Source: Micavibrio sp. UBA6145
Lineage (GTDB): Bacteria > Pseudomonadota > Alphaproteobacteria > Micavibrionales > UBA1664
Direction of reading: 5' to 3'
Length of the DNA stretch: 64,000 bases
Assembly (NCBI GenBank): GCA_002423205.1
Contig: DIUZ01000026.1
Coordinates: 508,452 to 572,451, forward strand
Shown: in pieces, positions 7,832-16,425 of the stretch
Position numbering within the stretch: position 1 is the first letter of the stretch
Layout: every line of letters begins with the position of its first letter
The notes under the pieces: model-generated
What the model was told of the DNA's origin: nothing
Databases searched by the model: none
The model's input: the letters and a program-made list of their open reading frames with translations, nothing else
Position numbers and translations under genes: made by a program

Positions 7832-8943
7832 CAGGCTTTGGGCACAACCGGGTCGTTGGCGGGCGTGACTTTTTTATCGCCCGTGCTCCATTCAATCAGA
7901 AGCGCATACGCAACCGTCAAAAGCGTGGGGCCAATGAATAGGCCGATAAACCCGAACGCAATGACGCCGCCGAATACGCCAAGGAAAATCAGCGGCAACG
8001 GCAGGCTGGACCCAAGCGAGATAAAGTAAGGACGAATAATGTTGTCGACGCCGCTGATGACGAACAGGCCCCAGACGCTCATGAACACACCCGCACCGAT
8101 ATCACCGTTGGTGAACAGCCAGAAAGCCGCCGGCACCCATACCAGTGGCGGGGCCATCGGGATGAAGGATACGATCATGGTCACGAAACCAAGGAACGTC
8201 GCACCCGGTACGCCTGCGATGTAGAAACCGATACCGGCAAGCGCACCCTGTGCCAGCGCCGTACCCAGAACGCCATAGATAACGCCGATCAGGGTCTGCT
8301 TGGACACCAGCAGCAGATGCTGCCCGCGCGAGCCTACGAATTTGGTGATCAGATGGTTGACGCGGCGCGCCACGCTGTTGCCGTGACGGAACAGGAAAAA
8401 TGCGATCAGCACACCAAGCGACACGTCCAGCATGCCGCGGCCCAGCATCGCGCCGACGGCGATCAGTTTGGGGGCTACCTGTTCTTTAAGATTGGCACTT
8501 TCTTTCAGGGATGTGGCCACATACTCCATCCACAGATCCTGAAGATACGGTCCCGCCACCGGGATATCGGACAGCCATACCGGCGGTGAATCGGGCGATG
8601 CCATAAGGGGGGCAATCATGCCCGTGTACAGGCGGCTGAAATTTTCAGCAAGGCTGGTGCCCAGAAAAATCAGCGGCACGATAAAACACGCGGACAGCGC
8701 GATGGTCATCAATATGGCTGCAAGTGTTTTGCGATCGTTCAGCTTTGCCGTCAGCCATGTATAGGCGGGCCATGTCGCAAGGGTGAAAATGATGGCCAGA
8801 AGAAGCGCCGGGATGAACGGCTTGACGATGACAAGGCATCCCCACGCGATCAGGATCAGGCTCGCAACAACCACAAGCGTCCGGTAGAACGCATTACGGT
8901 CGGTTTTGTCCATTTTATCGAATTTATCAAAGCCGGTCTTCAT
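7831..8943 (-). CDS. AI-2E family (YdiK/PerM-type) membrane transporter
   Basis: A 370-residue polytopic protein. Two hydrophobic helices occupy about residues 20-60, another about 66-90, and a C-terminal bundle of five from about 155 to 345, including the conserved FLGFVTMIVSFIPMAPPLVW segment and the VDNIIRPYFISLG motif with GGVIAFGFIGLFIGP. These are marks of the AI-2 exporter/PerM family. The actual substrate cannot be read from sequence; members differ (AI-2 export, Na+/H+ antiport, unknown). The first 15 residues repeat FDKMDK-type charged units. It is translationally coupled with queA. Confidence 0.88.
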   Translation of the reverse strand: MKTGFDKFDKMDKTDRNAFYRTLVVVASLILIAWGCLVIVKPFIPALLLAIIFTLATWPAYTWLTAKLNDRKTLAAILMTIALSACFIVPLIFLGTSLAENFSRLYTGMIAPLMASPDSPPVWLSDIPVAGPYLQDLWMEYVATSLKESANLKEQVAPKLIAVGAMLGRGMLDVSLGVLIAFFLFRHGNSVARRVNHLITKFVGSRGQHLLLVSKQTLIGVIYGVLGTALAQGALAGIGFYIAGVPGATFLGFVTMIVSFIPMAPPLVWVPAAFWLFTNGDIGAGVFMSVWGLFVISGVDNIIRPYFISLGSSLPLPLIFLGVFGGVIAFGFIGLFIGPTLLTVAYALLIEWSTGDKKVTPANDPVVPKA

Positions 8944-8983
8944 ATCTGGAAGATACGGTCAAACGCCCCCGAACGCAATGCGC

Positions 8984-9706
8984 TTAAGCGTCTGACGTGC
9001 TTTGTGAATCCGTCTTGTACAGGTCGAAATTCAGCGCGTCCCGGACCACACCGCCGGTTTTGCCGCCAAACCGGTTATAGGTGTTCTTCTCGCTGGTGAC
9101 ATTCAGGGACGCGAATTTGCCGTCCGCATCCTTGCCCAGCTTAATCACCGCAGTCTCCGCCGTTGAACCGGTAACATTGGTTACGGTCATGCTGGACGGT
9201 TTGCCGCCCTCGTACTTGATAACGAAGGAAACCGTATGGCCGCTTTCCTGCAGCGTGATGGATGACCGCGTGCCGTTGCTGTCCTTGCGCATCGCGTTGT
9301 CGATCGCGCCGTTCGATGTCGGTGATTGCATGTCGTTGATCAGCTCCGAAAGGCCCTGGAACAGGGAAATCGTCTCATCCGATGCCTTGGAAATATCGAT
9401 ATTGTTGGCATCAAAGAAATTGGCGATGAAGGCCTGCGCATTGGACTGAACCTTGTTCAGCGCCGCTTCCGGTGCCTGGGATGATGTGCCCGCGCGGGTC
9501 TTGGCCTGGGCCAGCAATGCCTGTGCCTGCGGCGACAGGGAAACGATATCCCCGTTGGAATCGGTAAGGCTTGTCCCCGCGCTGCCACTGCTGGCCGCAT
9601 TGCCATACTGGCGAAAGCCAAGGGCCGTCGTGCCCTGGCTGTTTTTGTTCAGGTAATCGACCAGCGATGATGTCTGGCCCAAAAGGGATGGATTGATCGT
9701 GCTCAT
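8984..9706 (-). CDS. Hypothetical protein, Ser/Ala/Thr-rich, 240 aa
   Basis: A soluble protein with a polar N-terminal half (residues 1-75 rich in S, G, T, N and Q, including VSLSPQAQALLAQAKT near 55-70) and a C-terminal half with likely beta structure (HTVSFVIKYEGGKPSSMTVT). There is no signal peptide or cysteine. The SPQAQALL signature and the low-complexity head recall flagellar- or rod-associated small proteins, but I cannot assign a family. The ATG at 9706 is preceded by GAGAGCC. Its left neighbour (permease) is 40 bases away on the same strand; cotranscription is possible. Confidence 0.6.
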   Translation of the reverse strand: MSTINPSLLGQTSSLVDYLNKNSQGTTALGFRQYGNAASSGSAGTSLTDSNGDIVSLSPQAQALLAQAKTRAGTSSQAPEAALNKVQSNAQAFIANFFDANNIDISKASDETISLFQGLSELINDMQSPTSNGAIDNAMRKDSNGTRSSITLQESGHTVSFVIKYEGGKPSSMTVTNVTGSTAETAVIKLGKDADGKFASLNVTSEKNTYNRFGGKTGGVVRDALNFDLYKTDSQSTSDA

Positions 9707-9784
9707 GGCAAATGGCTCTCTTTAATGTGTCAGGGAGGGCATTTGCAAAAACCGTGCCTAGGCCGGATCGGCCCATAATGATGA

Positions 9785-10126
9785 TCAGGCCGAGAACTGA
9801 TCGTAGGCTCGTAGAGTATCCGCGGCATACATTAATGCGGGTCCGCCGCCCATATAAACGCACATAGCCATAACTTCGGCAATTTCTTCTCTCGTTGCGC
9901 CAAGGCCTTTTAGCGCCTTGATATGAAAGCCTATGCAGCCATCGCAACGCTGCGTGACGCCGATAGCCAGGGCAATAAACTCTTTCGTTTTCTTATCCAG
10001 GGCACCATCCGCTGTCGCTGCTTTTGAAAGAGCATAAAAACCATTCATGGCATCGGGGGCAGCCTTTTTAAGCTCGCCGGTATACTCAGAAATATCGGAA
10101 ATAAGCGCTTTATAATCTTTTGTCAT
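9785..10126 (-). CDS. Carboxymuconolactone decarboxylase / AhpD-like protein
   Basis: A 113-residue all-helical protein carrying the redox motif CDGCIGFH (C61, C64, H68), the arrangement found in AhpD-type alkylhydroperoxidases of the CMD family, followed by GATREEIAEVMAMCVYMGGGPA. Peroxide or sulfur-compound reduction at the CxxC pair is plausible. The ATG at 10126 is chosen because AAGGA lies 8 bases upstream; the longer frame to 10165 has no RBS. It is divergent from the ArsR/rhodanese operon, with an AT-rich inverted repeat between them, so the three genes probably answer to the same regulator. Confidence 0.85.
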   Translation of the reverse strand: MTKDYKALISDISEYTGELKKAAPDAMNGFYALSKAATADGALDKKTKEFIALAIGVTQRCDGCIGFHIKALKGLGATREEIAEVMAMCVYMGGGPALMYAADTLRAYDQFSA

Positions 10127-10149
10127 TGATTTCATCCTTGTTATTTCAT

Positions 10150-10177
10150 ATTTATATGATATCAATAAAATATAAAT
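10150..10177. promoter_or_regulatory. AT-rich inverted repeat between the AhpD-like and ArsR genes (candidate operator)
   Basis: ATTTATAT (10150-10157) and ATATAAAT (10170-10177) form a perfect 8-base inverted repeat around 12 bases, in the only 70-base space between the divergent starts. ArsR/SmtB proteins usually bind such AT-rich dyads at their own promoters. That this ArsR protein binds here is inference. Confidence 0.55.
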
Positions 10178-10195
10178 TATAAGAAGGCAATGTCA

Positions 10196-10498
10196 ATGAA
10201 GGAAATGAGAAAAAAGGCAGCGCGGGTATCAGGTTTTCTGAAAGGAATGGCCAGTCCCCAGCGATTACTTATTCTTTGTCATCTTTCCGACGGTGAAAAA
10301 AGCGTCACGGAGCTTATAGAGGCGACGGGCATTGCTCAGACATCGATGTCGCAACATCTGTCCAAGCTAAAAGAAGAAAATATTATCAGTTTTAGACGCG
10401 AGCACCGAACGCTCTATTACTCTATTTCTCATGAGGCCGCGAAGCGGGTCATGGATGTTCTTTATAATTATTTTTGCAAGGAGAAACATAATGATTAA
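10196..10498 (+). CDS. ArsR/SmtB regulator, BigR/SqrR/YgaV-like
   Basis: A 100-residue winged-helix protein. The recognition region reads SVTELIEATGIAQTSMSQHL and the wing RREHRTLYYSIS. Two cysteines, C28 (LLILCHL) and C94 (YNYFC), sit where the sulfide/persulfide-sensing cysteines of BigR, SqrR and YgaV lie, one in the second helix and one in the last helix; no metal-site ELCVCDL motif is present. This suggests sensing of reactive sulfur or peroxide by disulfide/tetrasulfide formation. The ATG at 10196 is preferred over 10190, since AAGAAGG is too close to the latter. It overlaps the rhodanese gene by 8 bases. Confidence 0.82.
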   Translation: MKEMRKKAARVSGFLKGMASPQRLLILCHLSDGEKSVTELIEATGIAQTSMSQHLSKLKEENIISFRREHRTLYYSISHEAAKRVMDVLYNYFCKEKHND

Positions 10499-11018
10499 TA
10501 CAATTTCACCACAAGAAGCAGCGCGGTGGTTGGCTAATGGGGAAGCGATCCTGATTGATGTTCGGGAAGCCGACGAATTTCGTGCTGAACATATCGCCTA
10601 TGCGAATTCCTTGCCATTAAGCGTACTTAAAGACTTGTTCAGGCAAATGAACATCCCTGTAACCCGAAAAATCATTTTTCATTGTCTTAAAGGCGCCCGC
10701 GGTGGACAAGCTTGTATGACGATACAAGGGGACGGACCTTGTGATAATCCGCTCTATAATATGGACGGCGGCATCACAGCGTGGAAAGAATCCGGTCTTC
10801 CTGTTGTGTCTTCTGCCGTATCAGCCGGTATGACCATTTTCAGGCAGGTTCAAATTATTATTGGTGGGCTCATCGCGGCTTTTGTGGTGTGTGGCCTGCT
10901 GGGGCTGACTTTCGGGTTTATGATCGCCGGGCTTCTTGGTTTTGCGCTATTCATTGCGGGTTTGACTGGGTGGTGCGGTCTGGCGATGCTGCTATCTAAA
11001 ATGCCATGGAACAAATAG
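10491..11018 (+). CDS. Rhodanese fused to DUF2892-like membrane region
   Basis: A 175-residue protein with an N-terminal rhodanese domain (residues 4-108): ILIDVREADEFRAEHI, catalytic-loop C65 in HCLKGAR, and YNMDGGITAWKESGLPV. Residues about 118-165 form two hydrophobic helices typical of DUF2892, ending in a short cytoplasmic tail. It would move sulfane sulfur to an acceptor at the membrane. The start ATG at 10491 has AAGGAG upstream and overlaps the regulator's stop. Rhodanese-DUF2892 proteins next to BigR-type ArsR regulators are a known sulfide-detoxification arrangement; the sulfur dioxygenase (Blh) usual in that operon is not seen here. Confidence 0.85.
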   Translation: MINTISPQEAARWLANGEAILIDVREADEFRAEHIAYANSLPLSVLKDLFRQMNIPVTRKIIFHCLKGARGGQACMTIQGDGPCDNPLYNMDGGITAWKESGLPVVSSAVSAGMTIFRQVQIIIGGLIAAFVVCGLLGLTFGFMIAGLLGFALFIAGLTGWCGLAMLLSKMPWNK

Positions 11019-11155
11019 CTCGGGAATATTAGAGAATGCTGTTGTACCGGTGCGCGTTTAGCTTGCTTGTGCTCACCGGAGAAAAAGTACATCCTTTGGT
11101 CCAGCCGAAGAGCTGACCAAGTTGGTAAAAGTTCTCGGCGATAAATATTAAGAAA

Positions 11156-11230
11156 TGGTGCCGTCGAAAGGATTTGAACCTTCGACCCTCGCATTACGAA
11201 TGCGATGCTCTACCCCTGAGCTACGACGGC
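11156..11230 (-). tRNA. tRNA-Thr (anticodon CGT)
   Basis: The complementary strand folds as GCCGTCG...CGACGGC with D-arm GCTC/GAGC, anticodon stem GCATT/AATGC enclosing TTCGTAA-type loop (anticodon CGT, reading ACG) and T-arm GAAGG-TTCAAAT-CCTTT. CCA is encoded. Length 75. Confidence 0.95.
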
Positions 11231-11323
11231 CAGTTTTGGACGGGTTCAACTTCTAAGGTTTTTTGCGCCCCGATGCAACCCATAAGAACTTGATTTTAAG
11301 GGGGCTAAGCGCCATATTGCGCC

Positions 11324-11417
11324 CGGGAAGCCGGCGGCAGGCGTTAGTGTCGCGAACCCGGTCAGGTCCGAAAGGAAGCAGCCGTAACGATTTCTTCGGG
11401 TTGCTGTCGGTTTCCTA
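11324..11417 (+). ncRNA. ffs: Signal recognition particle RNA, small bacterial type (4.5S)
   Basis: The conserved apical core GGTCAGGTCCGAAAGGAAGC (with the symmetric loop and the GAAA variant of the usual GGAA tetraloop) is present at about 11360-11380. The flanks pair: GGGAAGCCGGCGGCA on the 5' side with TGCTGTCGGTTTCC on the 3' side, using several G-U pairs. The RNA joins Ffh to target membrane and secreted proteins. In related genomes ffs lies just ahead of dnaX; here a 3-kb opposing gene separates them. Ends are approximate; the last bases reach the stop of that gene. Confidence 0.88.
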
Positions 11418-14400
11418 TCAGTTTGCGACCAAAGCCGGACGTGCCAGATTCCCGCGCTGCGCCAGATACGCCCTCACATCGTAATGGTCTGCCCCGCTGC
11501 TTTTGCGCGCCTTACCCATAGCTGCGCGCTGGAATTCACCCAGCTGCACCTGTTGACCCTTGCGCAGTGTTGCCTGCCAGGCGTCCAGTGCCAGGGTGGT
11601 TTTGGCAAAATGTTCCGCCGATTCAAATGGCCAGACCATCTGTTCCGGTATCGGCTGCATGGTGTTTTGCAGAATCTGTAAGTGCTTATGCGCCTGCTTG
11701 GCGGACACAAACGGATACGCCAGAACCATGCCCCGTACGACCGAGCGTTCAAGCTGCGTGCGCAGGGCGTTTGTGCTTGTGCTGCTACCTTTCAGCGGTA
11801 TATGAAACGCAAATGACGCAAGCAGCGCGATGCGGTCGGCGGGTGAATGTACCGCCTGCATGATTTTTTCCACCGCAGACAGTGGCGGGCCGTCATAGGT
11901 TTTGCCATCAATGCTGGCGCGCAGTTCGCGCGCGCCCGCTTCCATGGCCCCGCGGTAAGCGTCCATGTCCAGACGGCCGAAACCGGCACGCATCTGTTTT
12001 TCGCTCATGAAAACTTCGTCGCCATTTTCTTTCAGCGTCAGCGGCTGGAAACGTTCCAGCGTAATGGTCTCACCCGCGATCTCACGCGTGACGGGGCCGA
12101 GCGACAGGCCGGGGCCATACACCGGATGAAAAAAAAGATCCGGCATGATGGCGGGTTCCGGCGCAGCTTTGACCTTGGGTGGTTTCGGGGCGCGCGGATT
12201 TTTCGCCCGGAGCTTCATGAGATCCAATGCCGCCTGTGCCGCGGGCGATTCGGGCATTTCCGTTACAGCGGTATCGGCGGCACGAAAAATATGGCCGCCC
12301 GGCGCGGTTTCGATCAATGAATCCGCATTTGCAAGACCGGCGCGCTTGAACGCGTCGCGTAAGCGGGAAATGGACGCAAGCGCCGTCGATTTCGGCTTGA
12401 TATGCGTGGGGTAATATTTGGCCCCGATATCGGCGGATGGCACCACCGTGCCACGCTGATTGAACAGGTCGATCAGGATGCCGTATTGCGTGGGGCTTAT
12501 GCCGGTATCCCCACCATTGATGCGCGCCGGTGCGGGACGATCGGCAACGTAATCAACAGTGAAATCACCGGCATCGAAATGCGCGGGCAAGGCTGCAGCA
12601 TCGAATGTTTGATGCAGCGTTGGTTTTATAGGTGCGATGGTAGACACAGCCTGCGGCATAAGGGCGACGACGCCGTTCCTGTCGGGACGCACCAGAACAG
12701 GGCCGACCGGCGGCTGGATGAAATCCTGCGCGAACAGATACCTGATATCACTGAGGGCCTTGGACAGAATCACGCTGCTTGACGCAGTACCCAGCGCCGC
12801 GCGCAAATCTGCGGTCGACACGTAATAAGTGCCAGCGCGCGCCGCGTCGACAAGCGCTTTCAGCACCATGAAGGTATTGCCGGAAATCGAATAATTGGTT
12901 CCGTGCACGATATAGGCTTTCTGGCGGCGGTCATACCGGTCGATGGCGATGCGTCCGAGGTCGATGCTTTCAACCGGGGCCACAGGCGCAGGCACAATTT
13001 TTTCAGCGCGCATGCGCGGCGTGCGTGCGGGTTTTTCAGTTTTGGGGCCGTTCGCCGGTGCAGGCACATCCATGACAAACCACACATGACGGCTGTAGCG
13101 CCGGATCGTTTGACGCGCGGTTTCAGGCACGAAGCTTTGCGCGTATAAATCGTCGATGATTGTCATGGCCTTGGACACCATCGTGCGTGCGGATTTTTTC
13201 TCGCTGATCACGCTGCGTAAATCCTGATAGGGAATATACTGGTCGGGTCTGTCTTTGATGGCCTTCAGCACGTTGAATACCTGCCGTTGCAGCATGTAAT
13301 TGGTACCGCGTACCATGCAGGTGCGATGCGCGCGGTCATAACGGTCGATGATGAAACCGTTCATGTCCAGGCTTTCGACAACTGCGTTCGGATCGCGCCG
13401 GGCAACAGGTGACGGCTTTGCCGGTGCGGGCTTTGCCGGTGCAGGCTTTGCGACGGCAGGTCTGGACGGCGTATGGCTGCGTGCAGGTGCCAGAGTGTAG
13501 GGGGTGCGCGGTGCCGGTTTCGGATTCGCGTCTTCAATCAGCGCCCGCGCGTTTTGCAGGTATCTGCGCGTATCTTCCAGGTTGATACCCAGAATCTCGC
13601 TCAGATCCATCGTATTCACACGCTTGATCGGGTCTTTGAGCATGTTGACCAGCGACAGGAATTCCGCGCGGTTCATGGTGGTCGCCGCGGCTTCCATCAT
13701 TGCGTTGCCGGGCAGGGCGTCGCGCGCGGCGGCAAGGTCTGCCTCGACCGGCGGCCCGTCTGCGGGCGGAATATCGGTGGGAATGATATGCAGGGCCTGT
13801 TCCGGTGCCGGGACGGGTTTATCGATACCGATGATGACGTCATTTGCGGTCAGTCTGAAGGTAAACGCCTTCGCTGCCGGTGCGTCCGTGGTGGATTTAT
13901 CTTCTTCTGTCTGTGGCGTCTCGTCTTCGTTTTCGCCGTTTGTCTTATCAACGGCTTTGGTGGTTTTATTCTTGCCTGTCGGGGTAAGGGCAAAGGTGGT
14001 CTGCATCTCCTGCGTGATGCTGTAAGCGGCGCTCTCACCATATGTTGCCGCCATCAGCGCGGTGAACATGCTCAACAGGTCGGCCGTCAGTGTCTGCAGC
14101 TCGAACGAACCGCCGCGCCCTTCACTGGTACCGCTGCGTGTCTGGTTCAGGTAATACGCCGCGCGGCGCCAGCCTTTCACGAGACTGACCGGATCAGGGG
14201 CTGACATACCAATGCGCAGTTCTTCAATCAGCGCTTTGTATTCGACCGAGCGCAATGTTTTGTAACGGCGGCGTGTATTCAGCGCCGCGAACGCGTTTAC
14301 GAACGCATCATGCGCTTCCTGTGCATGGACGGGGCGAAGCAGTGCCAGTTCCCGCGCATTCTTGGCGACGGAGCGTGTGCCGGACCCCTGCGTGAGGCTG

Positions 14401-14564
14401 CGGCCCAGCAGGACGTCCATAGTCACGCCTGCGACCGTCATATGTCTGTATTCAGCCGCGATGAACCATCCGCCCGTCTTCGTGTTGATGCCCAGTGTGT
14501 TCTCACGCCATGCATTTGCAGGATCGTTCACAGGTGTAGAGGGCATGGCAGCAGCAACGGACAT
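11418..14564 (-). CDS. Large protein with three winged-helix-like units and a CarD-like segment
   Basis: A 1048-residue soluble protein with no close family I recognise. Residues 1-190 are helical, 195-240 acidic and low-complexity, and 350-390 an Ala/Pro/Lys linker. Two related units follow: about 402-500 (MNGFIIDRYDRAHRTCMVRG then LQRQVFNVLKAI) and about 536-620 (RIAIDRYDRRQKAYIVHG then SGNTFMVLKAL). Both read like the C-terminal DNA-binding domain of OmpR-type regulators. A third unit at 665-762 (ISPTQYGILIDLFNQRG, then PKSTALASISRLRDAFKRAG) is more diverged. Residues 808-865 (FHPVYGPGLSLGPV, REIAGETITLERF, MRAGFGRL) resemble the RNA-polymerase-binding domain of CarD/TRCF, followed by a helical C-terminus as in CarD. 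The ATG at 14564 has AAGAGA upstream. Function as a DNA-binding or RNAP-associated factor is inference. Confidence 0.72.
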   Translation of the reverse strand: MSVAAAMPSTPVNDPANAWRENTLGINTKTGGWFIAAEYRHMTVAGVTMDVLLGRSLTQGSGTRSVAKNARELALLRPVHAQEAHDAFVNAFAALNTRRRYKTLRSVEYKALIEELRIGMSAPDPVSLVKGWRRAAYYLNQTRSGTSEGRGGSFELQTLTADLLSMFTALMAATYGESAAYSITQEMQTTFALTPTGKNKTTKAVDKTNGENEDETPQTEEDKSTTDAPAAKAFTFRLTANDVIIGIDKPVPAPEQALHIIPTDIPPADGPPVEADLAAARDALPGNAMMEAAATTMNRAEFLSLVNMLKDPIKRVNTMDLSEILGINLEDTRRYLQNARALIEDANPKPAPRTPYTLAPARSHTPSRPAVAKPAPAKPAPAKPSPVARRDPNAVVESLDMNGFIIDRYDRAHRTCMVRGTNYMLQRQVFNVLKAIKDRPDQYIPYQDLRSVISEKKSARTMVSKAMTIIDDLYAQSFVPETARQTIRRYSRHVWFVMDVPAPANGPKTEKPARTPRMRAEKIVPAPVAPVESIDLGRIAIDRYDRRQKAYIVHGTNYSISGNTFMVLKALVDAARAGTYYVSTADLRAALGTASSSVILSKALSDIRYLFAQDFIQPPVGPVLVRPDRNGVVALMPQAVSTIAPIKPTLHQTFDAAALPAHFDAGDFTVDYVADRPAPARINGGDTGISPTQYGILIDLFNQRGTVVPSADIGAKYYPTHIKPKSTALASISRLRDAFKRAGLANADSLIETAPGGHIFRAADTAVTEMPESPAAQAALDLMKLRAKNPRAPKPPKVKAAPEPAIMPDLFFHPVYGPGLSLGPVTREIAGETITLERFQPLTLKENGDEVFMSEKQMRAGFGRLDMDAYRGAMEAGARELRASIDGKTYDGPPLSAVEKIMQAVHSPADRIALLASFAFHIPLKGSSTSTNALRTQLERSVVRGMVLAYPFVSAKQAHKHLQILQNTMQPIPEQMVWPFESAEHFAKTTLALDAWQATLRKGQQVQLGEFQRAAMGKARKSSGADHYDVRAYLAQRGNLARPALVAN

Positions 14565-14691
14565 CGGCAATCTCTTTTCATAAGGCAATATTTTTTATAA
14601 CCATAATTTCGATCCCGTCAATCAACCCGCTTATGATTTCCCCGTGAATGGATGCACGCCTTTGGTTGCGATAACCGGGCAAAGTGATTAA

Positions 14692-16419
14692 ATGAATCCC
14701 ATGACATCCCCCGAATCGAACCCGGCCCCATACCGCGTCCTTGCGCGTAAATACCGCCCCCGCAATTTCAGCGAGCTGATCGGCCAGGACGCGCTGGTCC
14801 GTACGCTGACCAATGCCATTAATTCGGGGCGGATTGCCCATGCTTTCATGCTGACCGGTGTGCGCGGGGTGGGCAAAACCACGACCGCCCGCATTATCGC
14901 CAAGGCCCTGAATTATACGGGCCCGGACGGCACGGCGGGCCCGACCGCCGGCGATACCTCCGACTGCGCCATCTGCCAGGCCATTGCCGAAGACCGTCAC
15001 CCGGATGTGATGGAAATGGACGCGGCCTCCCGCACCGGTATCGACGATATCCGCGAAATCCTGGACGGTGTGCGCTACGCCCCGACCTCGGCCCGTTACA
15101 AGATCTACATCATCGACGAAATCCACATGCTCTCGAAACAGGCGTTTAACGCCCTGCTCAAGACGCTGGAAGAACCGCCGCCGCACGTCAAATTCATCTT
15201 CGCCACCACTGAAATCCGTAAAGTCCCGGTCACCGTCCTGTCCCGCTGCCAGCGTTTCGACCTGCGCCGTGTGGATGTAGACGTACTGGCCCCGTACTTC
15301 GAAAAAATCTGCGGCAAAGAAGGCGTGACCGCCGAGGCGCAGGCCATCGACATCATCGCCCGCGCGGCTGACGGTTCGGTCCGCGACGGCCTCTCTTTGC
15401 TGGACCAGGCCATCGCTTTGGGCCAGGGCCAGGTGAATGCCCAGGACGTCGCCCGCATGCTGGGTCTGGCCGACCGTGCCATGACCCTGTCCCTGTTCGC
15501 CGCCGCGATGGAGGGCAAAACGGCCGAGGCTTTGGCCGTCATGGACCGCCAGCACAATGCCGGTGCGGACATGCTGGTCGTGTTACAGGACCTGCTCGAC
15601 ATCGCCCATGACCTGACCCTGCTCAAGGCGCTGGACGTGAGGGACGAGGCGCTTAAACATACCTCGCTCCCAGTGGCCGAAAATGCCCGGGCAAAGGCAC
15701 TGGCAACCGCCCTGCCGATGCCCGCATTACAACGCGCCTGGAGTATTCTCCTAAAAGGGTTACAAGAGGCGCAATACGCCCCGGACACACACGCCGCCGC
15801 GCACATGGCGGTCATGCGCCTGATCTACGCGGCCGAGTTGCCGGACCCCGCCCGCCTGATCCGCGATATTCAATCCGGAGCCGTGTCGGTGAATGTTTCG
15901 AATGGCCCGCAGGGCGGTGGTTCAGCAGAACGCCACCCCTCCGTTCATACACCGCAAATGCGCGAACAACCCTCCGGTCCCGTCCTGATGGCCGTCGCTG
16001 GTGGTGGCCGTGCCATGGCTGTGGCGCAGGCGCAGCCTGAAATGCTCGAAAGCGAGATGCCGGTCATCCGCACCTTCGAAGACATGGTAACCCTGTGTGA
16101 AGACAAGGGCGAAATGCTTCTGGCCAGCCAACTGGTAAATTACGCCCACCCGGTCAAGTTTGAGGTAGGCCGCTTTGATTTCCGCCCGTCACCGGACGCG
16201 CCGGCCAATCTCTCCCAGCGCCTGTCATCCCTGATGCGTACATGGACCGGGCAAATGTGGATGATCTCTCTTTCAACCGCTGAGGGCGAAGCCACAATCA
16301 ACCAGAAGAAGATCGAAGCCCGTGCGGCTGAGCGCAAATCCGTGCTGGAATCGCCCGCTGTACGTGCCGTGATCGAGGTATTCCCGGGCGCTGAACTGCA
16401 CAAAATCATCCGGGATTAA
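14692..16419 (+). CDS. dnaX: DNA polymerase III subunit gamma/tau
   Basis: A 575-residue clamp-loader ATPase. Walker A is GVRGVGKT (56-63), Walker B lies in YIIDEIHML, the SRC box is in TVLSRCQRF, and MEMDAASRTGIDDIRE is present. Domain III and a tau-type C-terminus follow (IRTFEDMVTLCEDKGEMLL onwards). The zinc-binding region is reduced: SDCAIC keeps two cysteines, and the usual first cysteine (LNC) is a tyrosine (LNY). No A-rich frameshift signal was noticed, so a separate gamma form is not predicted. It starts a run of plus-strand genes with xth. Confidence 0.97.
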   Translation: MNPMTSPESNPAPYRVLARKYRPRNFSELIGQDALVRTLTNAINSGRIAHAFMLTGVRGVGKTTTARIIAKALNYTGPDGTAGPTAGDTSDCAICQAIAEDRHPDVMEMDAASRTGIDDIREILDGVRYAPTSARYKIYIIDEIHMLSKQAFNALLKTLEEPPPHVKFIFATTEIRKVPVTVLSRCQRFDLRRVDVDVLAPYFEKICGKEGVTAEAQAIDIIARAADGSVRDGLSLLDQAIALGQGQVNAQDVARMLGLADRAMTLSLFAAAMEGKTAEALAVMDRQHNAGADMLVVLQDLLDIAHDLTLLKALDVRDEALKHTSLPVAENARAKALATALPMPALQRAWSILLKGLQEAQYAPDTHAAAHMAVMRLIYAAELPDPARLIRDIQSGAVSVNVSNGPQGGGSAERHPSVHTPQMREQPSGPVLMAVAGGGRAMAVAQAQPEMLESEMPVIRTFEDMVTLCEDKGEMLLASQLVNYAHPVKFEVGRFDFRPSPDAPANLSQRLSSLMRTWTGQMWMISLSTAEGEATINQKKIEARAAERKSVLESPAVRAVIEVFPGAELHKIIRD

Positions 16420-16425
16420 AGCGTC

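Noticed and set aside
14578..15555. Long minus-strand frame opposite dnaX
   Set aside because: It mirrors the codon structure of dnaX, lies wholly inside it, and has no domain or RBS.
14692..16419. Programmed frameshift in dnaX giving a gamma product
   Set aside because: I saw no A-rich slippery heptamer with a following stem-loop near the expected position.
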